Source: Albidovulum denitrificans
GTDB lineage: Bacteria; Pseudomonadota; Alphaproteobacteria; Rhodobacterales; Rhodobacteraceae
Length of the DNA stretch: 64,000 bases
Direction of reading: 5' to 3'
NCBI RefSeq assembly: GCF_002973535.1
Contig: NZ_PVEP01000011.1
Span: forward strand, 1-64,000
The notes beneath the pieces are model-generated. The model searched no databases. It was not told where the DNA came from and saw only the letters and a program-made list of their open reading frames with translations. The position numbers were made by a program, and so were the translations under genes. Positions 43,284 through 52,199 of this stretch are shown one piece after another. Numbering within the stretch: position 1 is the first letter of the stretch; each line of letters begins with the position of its first letter.

Positions 43284-43634
43284 TCACCCGGCGGCAAGCT
43301 CATCCCAGCAGGCAAGTGCATGGCCCGCATACATGACTGCCGGTCCGCCGCCCATCTGGATCGCCATGGCCAGCACGTCGCCCAGTTCCTCGCGGCTGGC
43401 CCCGGCTTTCATCAGCGCCTCGACATGGAAGTTGATGCAAGGGGTACAGCGCATCGCGACGGCCATGCCAAGGGCGACATATTCCTTTTCCTTGACCGAC
43501 AGCGGGCCATTGTCCTTCACCGCCTTCGAGAGCGTCGAGAAGCCGCCCGTGGCCTCGGGGATGGCCTTGTAAAGCGCGCGCAACTCGGTGCGCATGTCGG
43601 TGATGTCGTCCTTGTAACCCATTGTCGGCTCCAT
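43284..43634 (-). CDS. Carboxymuconolactone decarboxylase / AhpD-like protein
   Basis: A 116-residue all-alpha protein of the CMD/AhpD family. The redox motif CTPCINFH (Cys pair CxxC with His three residues later, around residue 65-72) is the AhpD peroxidase-type active site. LSVKEKEYVALGMAVAMRCT precedes it and GASREELGDVLAMAIQMGGG follows. It may reduce peroxides or act as an alkylhydroperoxidase-like thiol protein. I start it at 43634 (MEPTMGYK), where AAAGGAAAC lies just upstream; 43622 is possible. It is single, 108 bases downstream of the GH25 start with no clear partner. Confidence 0.85.
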   Translation of the reverse strand: MEPTMGYKDDITDMRTELRALYKAIPEATGGFSTLSKAVKDNGPLSVKEKEYVALGMAVAMRCTPCINFHVEALMKAGASREELGDVLAMAIQMGGGPAVMYAGHALACWDELAAG

Positions 43635-43714
43635 GTTTCCTTTGCCGCCTTGTCGCATCGGCGCGGGGTGGCGGCCTTGACCCAGGTCAATTCATTCAGC
43701 TTTCCGAATGTATC

Positions 43715-44374
43715 TCAGCCCACCACCCGGAACAGGAAGGCGAGGTTGTTGGCGGGCATCTCGGCGACCTTTCGCAGATGCAGCCCCGCCGCCCCGGCGC
43801 GGTCGCGGACCCAGCCATCGTCCTTGTAGCCGATGGCGGGGTCCTGCGCCTTCAGCCTTGCGTCAAAGCCCGCGTCGCCGTCGCTGGTCAGCAGGCCGTC
43901 GCGGCGAAACGGGCCGTAAAGCAGGAAACTTCCGCCGGGGGCGAGGGCCGTGGCGACGCCGGTCAGGATGTTCTCGGCCTCAGCCTCCGAAATGAGGTGC
44001 AGAAGGTTGACCAGCACGATCAGGTCGACGCCGCGCAACTCCTCCGGCCAGGGCAGCGCCGTCGCGTCAAGCGGGCGCGGCGGGTGGAGGTTGGGGCAGC
44101 GGGAGGCCGCGCGCCAGGCCTCGATACTGGCGAAACGGGCGGGGTCGGCCTCGGTCGGGGTCCAGTCGATCCCCGGAAGTGCGGCGGCGAAACCGGCGAT
44201 GTGCTGGCCGGTGCCGCTCGCGATCTCAAGCGCCGTGCCGGTCTCGGGCGCGTGGCGGCGCAAAAGGTCAAGGATCGGCCCGGCATTGCGTTCGGCCGAC
44301 GGCGCGCTGACGCGCCCGTCGCCGTGACGCGCCGCCCCGCTGTCGGGCAGGAACAGGCGGCGCGGCCCGGTCAT
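43715..44374 (-). CDS. DUF938 family SAM-dependent methyltransferase-like protein
   Basis: A 219-residue protein of the DUF938 family, a methyltransferase-like fold. The N-terminal SAPSAERNAGPILDLLRRHA, the SAM loop ALEIASGTGQHIAGFAAALP and PTEADPARFASIEAWRAAS are diagnostic, as are LVNLLHLISEAEAENILTGV and LYGPFRRDGLLTSDGDAGFD. No substrate is known. It overlaps the stop of the FAD oxidase gene by four bases (ATGA), so translation is coupled to it within the M3 peptidase-oxidase-DUF938 operon. Confidence 0.9.
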   Translation of the reverse strand: MTGPRRLFLPDSGAARHGDGRVSAPSAERNAGPILDLLRRHAPETGTALEIASGTGQHIAGFAAALPGIDWTPTEADPARFASIEAWRAASRCPNLHPPRPLDATALPWPEELRGVDLIVLVNLLHLISEAEAENILTGVATALAPGGSFLLYGPFRRDGLLTSDGDAGFDARLKAQDPAIGYKDDGWVRDRAGAAGLHLRKVAEMPANNLAFLFRVVG

Positions 44375-45441
44375 GCGAAGCGTCCGGGTGAGACGGATTT
44401 GACGAAACCGGCGTCATAGCCCGTCGCGCGCCCCGCGATCAGGTCGGCGAGGAAGGATGAGGCGCCCGGCGCCGACTGAAACCCGTAGCCGCCCTGCCCC
44501 GCGCACCAGAAAAGATCCGGCACCGATGCGTCCGGCCCGAAGACCGGCGCGCGGTCGGGCGAAAAGGTCCTGAGCCCCGCCCAGGAGGCGACAAGGCGGG
44601 TGACAGGCACCGTCACCATCGCCTCATACCGCGCCAGCCCTTCGGCCAGCACCATGTCATCGGCCCAGGCGTCATGCGGGTCCATCCCGTGTTCCTCGGC
44701 GGGGGAGACGATCAGCGCCCCGGCATCGGGCTTGGCGTACCAGCCCTCACCGGAACCGAACATCATCGGCCAGCCCGTGATGTCATGGCCATCCGGCGCC
44801 GGGATGCGCGCCATCGACCGGCGCAAGGGCGTGAAGCCCAAAGGTGCCGCCCCGGCCATCGCCGCCACCTGATCGACCCAGGCCCCGGCGGCGTTGATCA
44901 GGACCTTGGCCTGCCGGTCCCCTTTCGCCGTCTCGACGACCCAGCCCAGCGCATCGCGGCGGATCGCCGTCACCTGCGCGCCGGTTTCGATCGTGGCGCC
45001 CTGATCGCGGGCGGCGCGGGCGTAGCCCTGCACCAGCCGGTCGGTGTCGATGTCCCAGGCGCGTTCGGAATAGGCCGCTGCGTGAAGGGCATCGGGCGAG
45101 AGGATCGGCACCAGCCGCCGCGCCTCATCCACCGTGATCGGATCGAGGCCAAGCGCGGTGGTTTCACCGTCGAAAGACGCCATGTCCTCGGCGCCCGCGA
45201 CCAGCATCAGCCCGCGCGGCGACAGAACGCCCGCCCCGCGCAACTCTCCATCGCTGGCCTCGGAGAGCGCGACGATGGCGGGGGGGCCGTATTTCGGCTC
45301 ATACAGCGCGGCGGAGCGGCCGGAGGCGTGATAGGCCAGATGGCTTTCGCCCTCGACAAGGTGAACCGAGCCAAGCGGGGCAAGCTTCGCCGCCAGCGAT
45401 ACGCCTGCGATCCCGCCGCCGATGATAAGGAAATCGCTCAT
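44371..45441 (-). CDS. FAD-dependent amine/D-amino acid oxidoreductase (DAO family)
   Basis: A 356-residue flavoenzyme. The N-terminal FAD loop is [20 protein letters not shown], then HASGRSAALYEPKYGPPAIV. The middle binds FAD with KVLINAAGAWVDQVAAMAGA. The C-terminal half has VSPAEEHGMDPHDAWADDMV, RLVASWAGLRTFSPDRAPVF and FWCAGQGGYGFQSAPGASSF. This combination resembles D-arginine dehydrogenase and glycine/sarcosine oxidase-type enzymes. Substrate is not decided by sequence; DauA-like is the closest impression. It starts 15 bases after the M3 peptidase gene ends and is followed by the overlapping DUF938 gene. Confidence 0.88.
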   Translation of the reverse strand: MSDFLIIGGGIAGVSLAAKLAPLGSVHLVEGESHLAYHASGRSAALYEPKYGPPAIVALSEASDGELRGAGVLSPRGLMLVAGAEDMASFDGETTALGLDPITVDEARRLVPILSPDALHAAAYSERAWDIDTDRLVQGYARAARDQGATIETGAQVTAIRRDALGWVVETAKGDRQAKVLINAAGAWVDQVAAMAGAAPLGFTPLRRSMARIPAPDGHDITGWPMMFGSGEGWYAKPDAGALIVSPAEEHGMDPHDAWADDMVLAEGLARYEAMVTVPVTRLVASWAGLRTFSPDRAPVFGPDASVPDLFWCAGQGGYGFQSAPGASSFLADLIAGRATGYDAGFVKSVSPGRFA

Positions 45442-45456
45442 GCCGTCACACTCCCC

Positions 45457-47484
45457 TCATCCCGCATCGACAAGGCCCCGGCCCCGCAACAACGGCTCAA
45501 CCCCCGGCATCCGGCCCCGGAAGGCGCGGTAAAGCGTATCGGCCTCACGCGAGCCACCGGCGGACAGGATCGCCTCCTCAAGCCGTTTCGCGGTCGCGGG
45601 GTCAAAGGCATCGCCCGCCTCGCGGAAGGCGTCGAAGGCGTCGGCATCCATCACCTCGGACCACATGTAGCTGTAATAGCCCGACGAATAGCCGTCGCCG
45701 GAAAAGACATGGGCGAAATGCGGCGTCGCGTGGCGCATGGGGATGGCGGCGGGCATGCCGATCTTCTCCAGCACCCCGGCCTGAACCGCCATCGGGTCGG
45801 CGGGCGCCGCGCCTTCGTGGAAGGCCAGATCGACAAGGGCGGAGGCGATGTATTCGACCGTCGCGAAGCCCTGATCGTAGGTGGCCGCCGCGATCAGCCG
45901 GTCGCGCAGGTCGGCGGGCATCGGCGCGCCGGTTGCCGCGTGGCGGGCGTGGCGGTCCAGCACCTGAGGCACCTCAAGCCAGTGTTCGTAAAGCTGGCTT
46001 GGCAGTTCGACGAAATCGCGCGCGACGGAGGTTCCGGCGATGAAGCCATAGGTCACGTCCGACAGCATCGCATGAAGGGCATGGCCAAATTCGTGGAAGA
46101 GCGTCCGCGCATCGTCCCAGGACAAAAGCGCCGGTTCCCCCGCCGCGGGCTTGGCGAAGTTGCAGACGTTCACGACCACGGGCCGCCGGTCGCCGCCGAG
46201 CTTGCGCTGGCCCCGGAAGGACGAACACCACGCGCCCGACCGCTTTGACCCGCGCGCGAAATAGTCGCCGATGAAGACGGCCATGTGCCGCCCGTCGCGG
46301 GTGACCTCCCAGGCGCGGGCGTCGGGGTGGTAAAGGGTCAGGTCGAGCGGCTTGAAGTCAAGGCCGAACAGACGGTGCGCGGTGTCGAAGGCCGCCTGAA
46401 TCATCGCGTCGAGGCCGAAATAGGGCTTCAGTTCCGCCTCATCGAGATCATGTTCGGCCAGACGGCGCTTTTCGGAATAGTAGCGCCAGTCCCACGGCTC
46501 CAGAGGGCCGTTGACACCGTCGCCCTGCATCATGCCGGTCAGGACGGCGCCATCGGCCTCGGCCTTGGCGCGGGCCGGTTCCCAGACCCGCATCAGAAGA
46601 TCGCGCACCGCGCCCGGCGTCTTCGCCATCTCGGTTTCCAGCTTGTAGGCGGCGAAACTGTCATAGCCGAGAAGCTTTGCGCGTTCCTCCCGCAGCTTCA
46701 GGATCTCTGCCGCCAGCGCGCGGTTGTCGGTCTCGCCGCCATTCGCGCCACGCGCGACCCAGGCGCGCCAGGCGGTTTCGCGCAGGTCGCGGCGGGAGGA
46801 GAATTGCAGGAACGGCACGATGAGGGACCGGCTGAGCGTCAGGACATGCCCCTCCCGCCCGCGCTCTGCCGCAGCGGAACGGGCAGCGGTGACGACGAAA
46901 CCGGGCAGGCCTTCAAGGTCGGCCTTCTCAAGCGGCAGGAACCAGTCGCGTTCATCGGCCAGAAGGTTCTGGCTGAACTGCGTGGACAGAACCGCCAGCA
47001 GTTCCTTGACCTCTGCCATCCGCTTGCGCCCGGCCTCGTCCAGTGCCGCACCGGCGCGGACGAACATGCGGCGGTAAAGCTCAAGCACCCGGCGCTGTTC
47101 GTCGGTCAGGGTCAGCGTATCCTGCCCCTGCCAGAGCGTGTCGATGCGCGCGAAAAGATCGGCGTTCATCGTCACCTCGGACGAAAACGCCGCCATCTTC
47201 GGCGCAAGCTCGCGCTGCAACGCCTCGCGCGCGGGGGTCGAGTCTGCACCGGCGAGGTTGTAGAAAACCCCCGAAACCCGGTCCAGCACCTCTTCGGCCA
47301 GTTCCAGCGCCTCGATCGTATTGGCGAAGGTCGGCGCCTCGGCCGATCCCGCGATCTTTGCGATATTGCGCCGCGCCTCGGCCAGCCCGGCCTCGAAGGC
47401 GGGGCCGAAATCCTCATCCCGGATGGCGGGAAAGGGTGGCAGTTGGAACGGCCCGGTCCAGGGCTCAAGCAGCGGGTTGGTCAT
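45457..47484 (-). CDS. M3-family metallopeptidase (oligopeptidase A / peptidyl-dipeptidase Dcp type)
   Basis: A 675-residue zinc endopeptidase that clears short peptides in the cytosol. The zinc motif HEFGHALHAML (HExxH with downstream Glu) lies near residue 450, preceded by FAKPAAGEPALLSWDDARTL. The N-terminal helical half shows NPLLEPWTGPFQLPPFPAIR to LERVSGVFYNLAGADSTP-like segments typical of M3A. C-terminal FSGDGYSSGYYSYMWSEVMD is the conserved substrate-contact region. Length matches Dcp/OpdA (about 680). The frame is open to 47547, but AAAGGAG precedes 47484. It leads the operon with the oxidase and DUF938 genes. Confidence 0.93.
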   Translation of the reverse strand: MTNPLLEPWTGPFQLPPFPAIRDEDFGPAFEAGLAEARRNIAKIAGSAEAPTFANTIEALELAEEVLDRVSGVFYNLAGADSTPAREALQRELAPKMAAFSSEVTMNADLFARIDTLWQGQDTLTLTDEQRRVLELYRRMFVRAGAALDEAGRKRMAEVKELLAVLSTQFSQNLLADERDWFLPLEKADLEGLPGFVVTAARSAAAERGREGHVLTLSRSLIVPFLQFSSRRDLRETAWRAWVARGANGGETDNRALAAEILKLREERAKLLGYDSFAAYKLETEMAKTPGAVRDLLMRVWEPARAKAEADGAVLTGMMQGDGVNGPLEPWDWRYYSEKRRLAEHDLDEAELKPYFGLDAMIQAAFDTAHRLFGLDFKPLDLTLYHPDARAWEVTRDGRHMAVFIGDYFARGSKRSGAWCSSFRGQRKLGGDRRPVVVNVCNFAKPAAGEPALLSWDDARTLFHEFGHALHAMLSDVTYGFIAGTSVARDFVELPSQLYEHWLEVPQVLDRHARHAATGAPMPADLRDRLIAAATYDQGFATVEYIASALVDLAFHEGAAPADPMAVQAGVLEKIGMPAAIPMRHATPHFAHVFSGDGYSSGYYSYMWSEVMDADAFDAFREAGDAFDPATAKRLEEAILSAGGSREADTLYRAFRGRMPGVEPLLRGRGLVDAG

Positions 47485-47557
47485 GCGCGAACTCCTTTTC
47501 CGGCACTCTAGGCAGAGCGTCGGGGAACCGCCAGCACCGCCATGCAACTTCGGCGCC

Positions 47558-48358
47558 TCAGCGTTCCTCCAGCCGCGCGCGCAGCCGCATCTCGATCCGG
47601 CGCAGGATCAGCGACAGGGTGACGGTCATCGTCAGGTAGATCAGCGCGACAAGGTTGTAGGTCTCGAAATAGCGAAAGTTCCCCGCCGCCGTGACCTTGC
47701 CCAGTTGCGTCACATCCGCGACGCCGAGGACAGAGACGAGCGAGCTGTCCTTGACCATCGCGACGAAGTCGTTGCCCAAGGGCGGCAGGATCATGCGGAA
47801 GGCCTGCGGAAAGACGATGAAGCGAAAGCGGTGCCAGCCCGACAGGCCCAGCGCCTTCGCCGCCTCGATCTGCCCCTCCTCGACCGACTGGATACCGGCG
47901 CGGAAGACCTCGGCGATAAAGGCGGAATAGGCGATGGTCAGCGCGGCGATGGCGCGCCAGAGGAGCGAGATGTCGCGGGTGCGCAGCGGATCAAGGCCCA
48001 GCGGCCCGGTCAGCCAGTTCCAGAAGGCGACCATCGCCGGAGCCGCCGCGAAGGCGATGTAAAGCAGCAGCACGATGATCGGGATGCCGCGCACCACCTC
48101 GATATAAAGCCGCGCCGCCTGCCGCAGCACGATGAAGCGCGACAGCGTCGCCACCGCAAGGCCCAGCCCCAGAAGCGCCGCCATCGCGAAGGACACGAGC
48201 GTGACGAAGACCGTCATCCAGACGCCCTTCGACAGCGTCGAAAGAACCTGCGCATAGGTTCCGTTCGACAGCGCGAGGTAGAAAAGATACCCCCCCGTGG
48301 CGGCCAGCACCACGAGCCAGTAGGGAAAGTCCTTGTCCTTGCGTGCGGGGGGGATCAT
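47558..48358 (-). CDS. Polar amino acid ABC transporter permease (HisM/GltK type)
   Basis: A 266-residue inner-membrane permease. About five spans are seen. The C-terminal coupling motif is EAAKALGLSGWHRFRFIVFP, the EAA loop, preceded by YSAFIAEVFRAGIQSVEEGQ. The conserved VVRGIPIIVLLLYIAFAAAP and PPLGNDFVAMVKDSSLVSVL segments are typical of the HisMQ class. Its binding protein is the next gene upstream; no ATPase is present in the window, so it must be borrowed from elsewhere or encoded at another site. A hairpin with A-run in the 42-base gap upstream (48362-48391) may reduce its expression relative to the binding protein. Confidence 0.92.
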   Translation of the reverse strand: MIPPARKDKDFPYWLVVLAATGGYLFYLALSNGTYAQVLSTLSKGVWMTVFVTLVSFAMAALLGLGLAVATLSRFIVLRQAARLYIEVVRGIPIIVLLLYIAFAAAPAMVAFWNWLTGPLGLDPLRTRDISLLWRAIAALTIAYSAFIAEVFRAGIQSVEEGQIEAAKALGLSGWHRFRFIVFPQAFRMILPPLGNDFVAMVKDSSLVSVLGVADVTQLGKVTAAGNFRYFETYNLVALIYLTMTVTLSLILRRIEMRLRARLEER

Positions 48359-48361
48359 CGG

Positions 48362-48391
48362 AAAAGCGGCCCCGATCCGGCGACCGGGGCC
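48362..48391 (-). terminator. Intercistronic hairpin between binding protein and permease genes
   Basis: On the minus strand GGCCCCG and CGGGGCC (48368-48374 and 48385-48391 on the plus strand) enclose a 10-base loop and are followed by GCTTTT. It sits between a binding-protein gene and its permease, the usual place for a partial terminator that lowers permease output. Confidence 0.55.
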
Positions 48392-48400
48392 GGTGCGGCC

Positions 48401-49183
48401 TTACTGGCCCATCTTGTAATCAAGGAACCACGTCTTGTTCAGCGCCTCCATCGTCCCGTCCGCCTTCATCGCGGCAATCGCCGCATTGACCGGCGCGACG
48501 AGGTCGGAGCCTTTGGGGAAGATAAAGCCGAAATCCTCGGACCCCAGCGGCCCGCCGATGATCTTCAGCCCGCCGTCCGAGGCATCGACATAGCCCTGCC
48601 CCGCGGTGCCATCGGTCAGCACAAGGTCCACGTCGCCCGCCTTCAACGCCGCCACCGTGGCGCCGAAGGTCTCCATCAGCTTGATGCGGGGATTGGCCTC
48701 ATCCCCGTCCAGAACCTCATAGACACCGACATAGAAGGGCGTCGTGCCGGGTTGCGCGGCCATCAGAAGATCGGGATTGGCGGCAAAGCTCGGGCCATCG
48801 GTGAAACGGCTTTCGTCGCCCCGCACCAGCATCACCATTTCCGACCGCATATAGGGATCGGAGAAATCGACCTTCTCCTTCCGGTCGTCGCGGATGGTGA
48901 TGCCGGTCATACCGATGTCATACTGCCCTTCCGAAACGGCGGGGATCATCGCGTCCCAGCTTGAATTCTCATAAGTCACCTTCATGTTCAGCCGCTTCGC
49001 GATTTCATCCATCGCGTCATATTCCCAGCCGACCGCCTTGCCCCCGGCATCAAGGAATTGCAGCGGCGGATAGGCGTTTTCCGTCACCACGGTCACCTCG
49101 CGCCCGCCAAGATCGGGAACCTCGGCAATCGCGGCGCTGGCAAGAACACTCGCGGCGAAGGCGAGAACGGGCATGAATTTCAT
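48401..49183 (-). CDS. Polar amino acid ABC transporter substrate-binding protein
   Basis: A 260-residue periplasmic binding protein (SBP_bac_3). The signal peptide MKFMPVLAFAASVLASAAIA is followed by GGREVTVVTENAYPPLQFLD, GWEYDAMDEIAKRLNMKVTY and AVSEGQYDIGMTGITIRDDR KEKVDFSDPYMRSEMVMLVRG. The last match is the family's amino-acid-binding signature. It ends ADGTMEALNKTWFLDYKMGQ. The ligand class is a polar or charged amino acid. It is upstream of its permease with 42 bases between. AGGAG lies 8 bases before the ATG at 49183. The frame is open to 49207. Confidence 0.92.
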   Translation of the reverse strand: MKFMPVLAFAASVLASAAIAEVPDLGGREVTVVTENAYPPLQFLDAGGKAVGWEYDAMDEIAKRLNMKVTYENSSWDAMIPAVSEGQYDIGMTGITIRDDRKEKVDFSDPYMRSEMVMLVRGDESRFTDGPSFAANPDLLMAAQPGTTPFYVGVYEVLDGDEANPRIKLMETFGATVAALKAGDVDLVLTDGTAGQGYVDASDGGLKIIGGPLGSEDFGFIFPKGSDLVAPVNAAIAAMKADGTMEALNKTWFLDYKMGQ

Positions 49184-49249
49184 CGGAAAGGCTCCTGTCA
49201 CAAGCATCGGGCGAAGCCTAGTCGCGCGCCACGGGCCTGTCCAGCGGGG

Positions 49250-50287
49250 TCAGCCCTGCCCGCAGACCTTGCAGGCCGGATCGCGCTTCACGGTGAACTG
49301 CCGCGCATCGGCGTAAAGCGCGTCATAGATCATCAACCGCCCCTTCAGTGTCTCGCCCGCGCCGGTCACGGCCTTGATCGCCTCGACCGCCATCATGGAA
49401 CCCACGACACCGGGCAAGGCGCCCATCACGCCCGCCTCGGCACAGCTTGGCGCGAGGCCCGGCGCGGGACGTTCGGGAAAGACACAGGCATAGCAGGGGC
49501 CGTCATGGGCCGGATCATACAGGCCGATCTGCCCTTCCCATTGCGTGATCGCGGCCGAAATCAAAGGTTTACGGGCGGCAACGGCGGCTTCGTTGACCAG
49601 ATAGCGGGTGTCGAAATTATCGGTCCCGTCCAGGATCAGGTCATAGTCTGCGAAAAGCGCTGTCGCATCCTTCGCCGTCAGGCGCCGGTTATAGGCGCGC
49701 ACCTCGACATAGGGGTTCAGCGCCTTCATCGCGGTCTGGGCGGAAAAGACCTTGGGCATGCCGATCCGGGCATCGCTATGGATCACCTGCCGTTGCAGGT
49801 TGGAATTCGACACGACGTCATCGTCGACGATGCCGATGGTCCCGATCCCCGCCGCCGTCAGGTAAAGCAGCGCGGGGGAGCCAAGGCCCCCGGCGCCGAC
49901 GACCAGCACCTTCGCCTCCTTCATCCGGCGCTGGCCCATGCCGCCGATTTCGCGCAGCACGATATGGCGGGCATAGCGGTCCAGTTCACCGGGCGAAAAC
50001 CCCTCGCCCCGCGGCGCGGTCCCGGCCGCCGTCAGGGCAGCCTCCTTATGGGCAAGACGCAACAGCACCCGGTAGCCCAGCACCGCCGCCAGCACGATGC
50101 CCATCGCCATCCAGGCCTGAAACGTGCCGCCAAGGGCGCGCGGCAAGGGATGGGCCTCGGGCAACAGCCCATGAACCAGCACCGTGGCCAGCCAGATCGT
50201 GGCGAGGCCGCCAAGGATGATCCGCCCCGGCACCCGGATGAAGACGCAAAAGGCGACCAGCGTCGCCGTAACCACCAGAACCGTCAT
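49250..50287 (-). CDS. ThiF/MoeB/HesA adenylyltransferase with N-terminal membrane domain
   Basis: A 345-residue protein. The first ~85 residues contain about three hydrophobic segments ([60 protein letters not shown]). The catalytic E1-like domain follows: [20 protein letters not shown], then [45 protein letters not shown], the adenylation site, and [20 protein letters not shown]. Zinc ligands are CYACVFPE and the C-terminal CKVCGQ. It adenylates a sulfur carrier such as MoaD or ThiS. Plain MoeB lacks the membrane part (about 250 residues). It overlaps dut by 4 bases (ATGA), third in coaBC-dut-MoeB. Confidence 0.85.
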   Translation of the reverse strand: MTVLVVTATLVAFCVFIRVPGRIILGGLATIWLATVLVHGLLPEAHPLPRALGGTFQAWMAMGIVLAAVLGYRVLLRLAHKEAALTAAGTAPRGEGFSPGELDRYARHIVLREIGGMGQRRMKEAKVLVVGAGGLGSPALLYLTAAGIGTIGIVDDDVVSNSNLQRQVIHSDARIGMPKVFSAQTAMKALNPYVEVRAYNRRLTAKDATALFADYDLILDGTDNFDTRYLVNEAAVAARKPLISAAITQWEGQIGLYDPAHDGPCYACVFPERPAPGLAPSCAEAGVMGALPGVVGSMMAVEAIKAVTGAGETLKGRLMIYDALYADARQFTVKRDPACKVCGQG

Positions 50288-50751
50288 CCGCGCCCCGTCG
50301 ATCCGAAACCGCCGGCGCCCCGCGCGGTGTCACTCAGCCGCACAACCTCTTCGAACCCCGCCTGCACCACGGGCGCCACGATCATCTGCGCGATGCGCTC
50401 ACCATGGCCGATCACGAAGGGTTCCGCCCCAAGGTTGATGAGCAACACCCCCAGCGGCCCGCGATAGTCGCTGTCGATCGTGCCGGGCGTGTTGGGCAGC
50501 GAGATCCCGTGTTTCAGCGCCAGGCCCGAGCGTGGCCGGATCTGCACCTCGAACCCCGCCGGTATCTCCACCCGAAGGCCGGTCGGCACGATCCGCCGCT
50601 CCATCGGCGCAAGGACAAGGCCGCCCGCCCGCGCCTCCTCGGGCAGGTTGGCGCGAATATCCGCCCCCGCCGCGCCCGGCGTCTCGTAAGACGGCAGCGC
50701 GATGGCCGGATCGGCCCAGTCCTCGCGCAGGACCCGGATCGTGGGGTGCAT
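50284..50751 (-). CDS. dut: dUTP diphosphatase
   Basis: A 155-residue trimeric dUTPase that splits dUTP to dUMP, keeping uracil out of DNA and supplying dTMP synthesis. The five motifs are visible: [11 protein letters not shown] (motif 1), [20 protein letters not shown] (2), [20 protein letters not shown] (3), [13 protein letters not shown] (4) and [10 protein letters not shown] (5). The ATG at 50751 is preceded by AAAGGGCAAGG. That SD itself derives from the repeat element at 50761-50793. An ATG at 50766 inside the element is the alternative. It sits between coaBC and the MoeB-like gene, as in other Alphaproteobacteria. Confidence 0.96.
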   Translation of the reverse strand: MHPTIRVLREDWADPAIALPSYETPGAAGADIRANLPEEARAGGLVLAPMERRIVPTGLRVEIPAGFEVQIRPRSGLALKHGISLPNTPGTIDSDYRGPLGVLLINLGAEPFVIGHGERIAQMIVAPVVQAGFEEVVRLSDTARGAGGFGSTGRG

Positions 50752-50760
50752 GCCTTGCCC

Positions 50761-50793
50761 TTTCATCTTGCCCGAAATACCTCCGCCGGAGGC
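50761..50793 (-). repeat. Palindromic repeat module in front of dut
   Basis: On the minus strand CCTCCGGCGGAGG (a 6-base inverted repeat around one G) is followed by TATTTCGGGCAAGATGAAAG. The tail resembles the module at 23252-23300, with TATTT and a GA-rich end spaced alike. It covers nearly all the gap between coaBC and dut and brings an ATG and most of the dut SD. Confidence 0.6.
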
Positions 50794-50794
50794 A

Positions 50795-52009
50795 TCAGAC
50801 CTCGACCACCCGGCCCAGCGCCGCCGCGATGCGCGCGGCAAGCCGCCGGGCGACCTCATCCTTCGACAGGCGCGGCCAGTCCTCGGCGCCTGTCGCGTCG
50901 ATCACCGTCACCGCGTTTTCCGCGCCGCCCATGATGCCGGTGGCGGGGCGCACGTCATTGGCCACGATCCAGTCGCAGCCCTTGCGCTTGCGCTTCGCCG
51001 TGGCGTGGGCGACCACATCGTCCGTCTCCGCCGCAAAGCCCACGACCAGCGCCGGGCGGCCCGCCTTCATCTGCGACACGGTTGCGAGGATGTCGGGGTT
51101 TTCGGCAAATTCCAGCGCCGGGGCCTTGCCGGAGCCGTCCTTCTTCATCTTCGACCCGCTCGCATTGGCGACGCGCCAGTCGGCCACGGCGGCGGCGAAG
51201 ACGGCCGCCTCGGCGGGCAGCGCCGCCTTGACCGCCGCCAGCATCTCTGCCGCCGTCTCGACCGGGATCACACTCACGCCTTGGGGCGGTGGCACGCTGG
51301 CCGGGCCGGTCACGAAGCTGACCCTTGCCCCCAGATCGCGCAGCGCCGCCGCAAGCGCGGTCCCCTGCGCGCCGGACGAACGGTTGGCGATATAGCGCAC
51401 CGGGTCGATGGGTTCATGCGTGGGACCGGAGGTGACGATGACATGGCGCCCCTTCAGCGGCCCGTCGCCCAGCGCCGCCCCGGCCGCCGCGACGATCTCA
51501 AGCGGTTCGGCCATCCGGCCCTCCCCCGCCTCGCCGGCCTCGGCCATCTCCCCCCTGCCCGGCCCGACGAAGGCGACACCATCCGCCGCCAGTTGCGCCC
51601 GGTTGCGGCGCGTCGCGGGATGGGACCACATGCGCGGGTTCATCGCGGGCGCCATCAGGACCGGCCTGTCGGTCGCCAGCAGCACGGCCGAGGCCAGATC
51701 GCTCGCCAGCCCGGCGGAAAGCTTCGCCATCAGATCGGCCGTCGCGGGCGCCACGACGATCAGGTCAGCCTCGCGCGCAAGACGGATATGGCCCACGTCC
51801 TGTTCGTCCTGACGGTCGAAAAGGTCGGTGAAGACATGGTCCGCCGTCAGCGCGCCGACCGACAGTGGGGTGATGAATTCCTGCGCCGCCGCCGTCATCA
51901 CCGCGCGCACGGACGCCCCCCGCTCCCTGAGCCGCCGGATCAGGTCGAGCGTCTTGTAGGCCGCGATGCCGCCGCCGATGATCAACACGATACGCTTGCC
52001 GGAAAGCAT
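50795..52009 (-). CDS. coaBC: Bifunctional phosphopantothenoylcysteine decarboxylase / phosphopantothenate--cysteine ligase
   Basis: Two consecutive steps of coenzyme A synthesis. The N-terminal FMN-dependent decarboxylase (residues about 1-185) begins [20 protein letters not shown] and has [20 protein letters not shown] and [20 protein letters not shown]. The C-terminal ligase starts [36 protein letters not shown] and ends [20 protein letters not shown]. The nucleotide-binding DV region is [20 protein letters not shown]. Length 404 agrees with the family. The ATG at 52009 has GAGGAC upstream; the frame is open to 52102. It heads the operon with dut and the MoeB-like gene. Confidence 0.95.
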   Translation of the reverse strand: MLSGKRIVLIIGGGIAAYKTLDLIRRLRERGASVRAVMTAAAQEFITPLSVGALTADHVFTDLFDRQDEQDVGHIRLAREADLIVVAPATADLMAKLSAGLASDLASAVLLATDRPVLMAPAMNPRMWSHPATRRNRAQLAADGVAFVGPGRGEMAEAGEAGEGRMAEPLEIVAAAGAALGDGPLKGRHVIVTSGPTHEPIDPVRYIANRSSGAQGTALAAALRDLGARVSFVTGPASVPPPQGVSVIPVETAAEMLAAVKAALPAEAAVFAAAVADWRVANASGSKMKKDGSGKAPALEFAENPDILATVSQMKAGRPALVVGFAAETDDVVAHATAKRKRKGCDWIVANDVRPATGIMGGAENAVTVIDATGAEDWPRLSKDEVARRLAARIAAALGRVVEV

Positions 52010-52155
52010 GAGGTCCTCGCTTGTCTTTCCAAGGATTAGGCGTGGCGGGCCGCAAAAACAAGGGCTTGGGGGATCATTCCGAACCGTGATGAAGATCGTC
52101 ACGAAGAAGAACGTGACCGGGGGGTGGTCTCGCGGCTAAGCCAAGGCGACACCGG

Positions 52156-52174
52156 CCCCGGATCGGGTCCGGGG
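52156..52174. repeat. GC-rich hairpin upstream of the GST gene
   Basis: CCCCGGA and TCCGGGG pair around TCGGG in the coaBC/GST divergent gap (52010-52199). No T-run; possible mRNA leader structure or dispersed palindrome. Nothing else in this gap is clear. Confidence 0.55.
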
Positions 52175-52199
52175 TCCAACCGACGAAAGGGCGCGCGCC

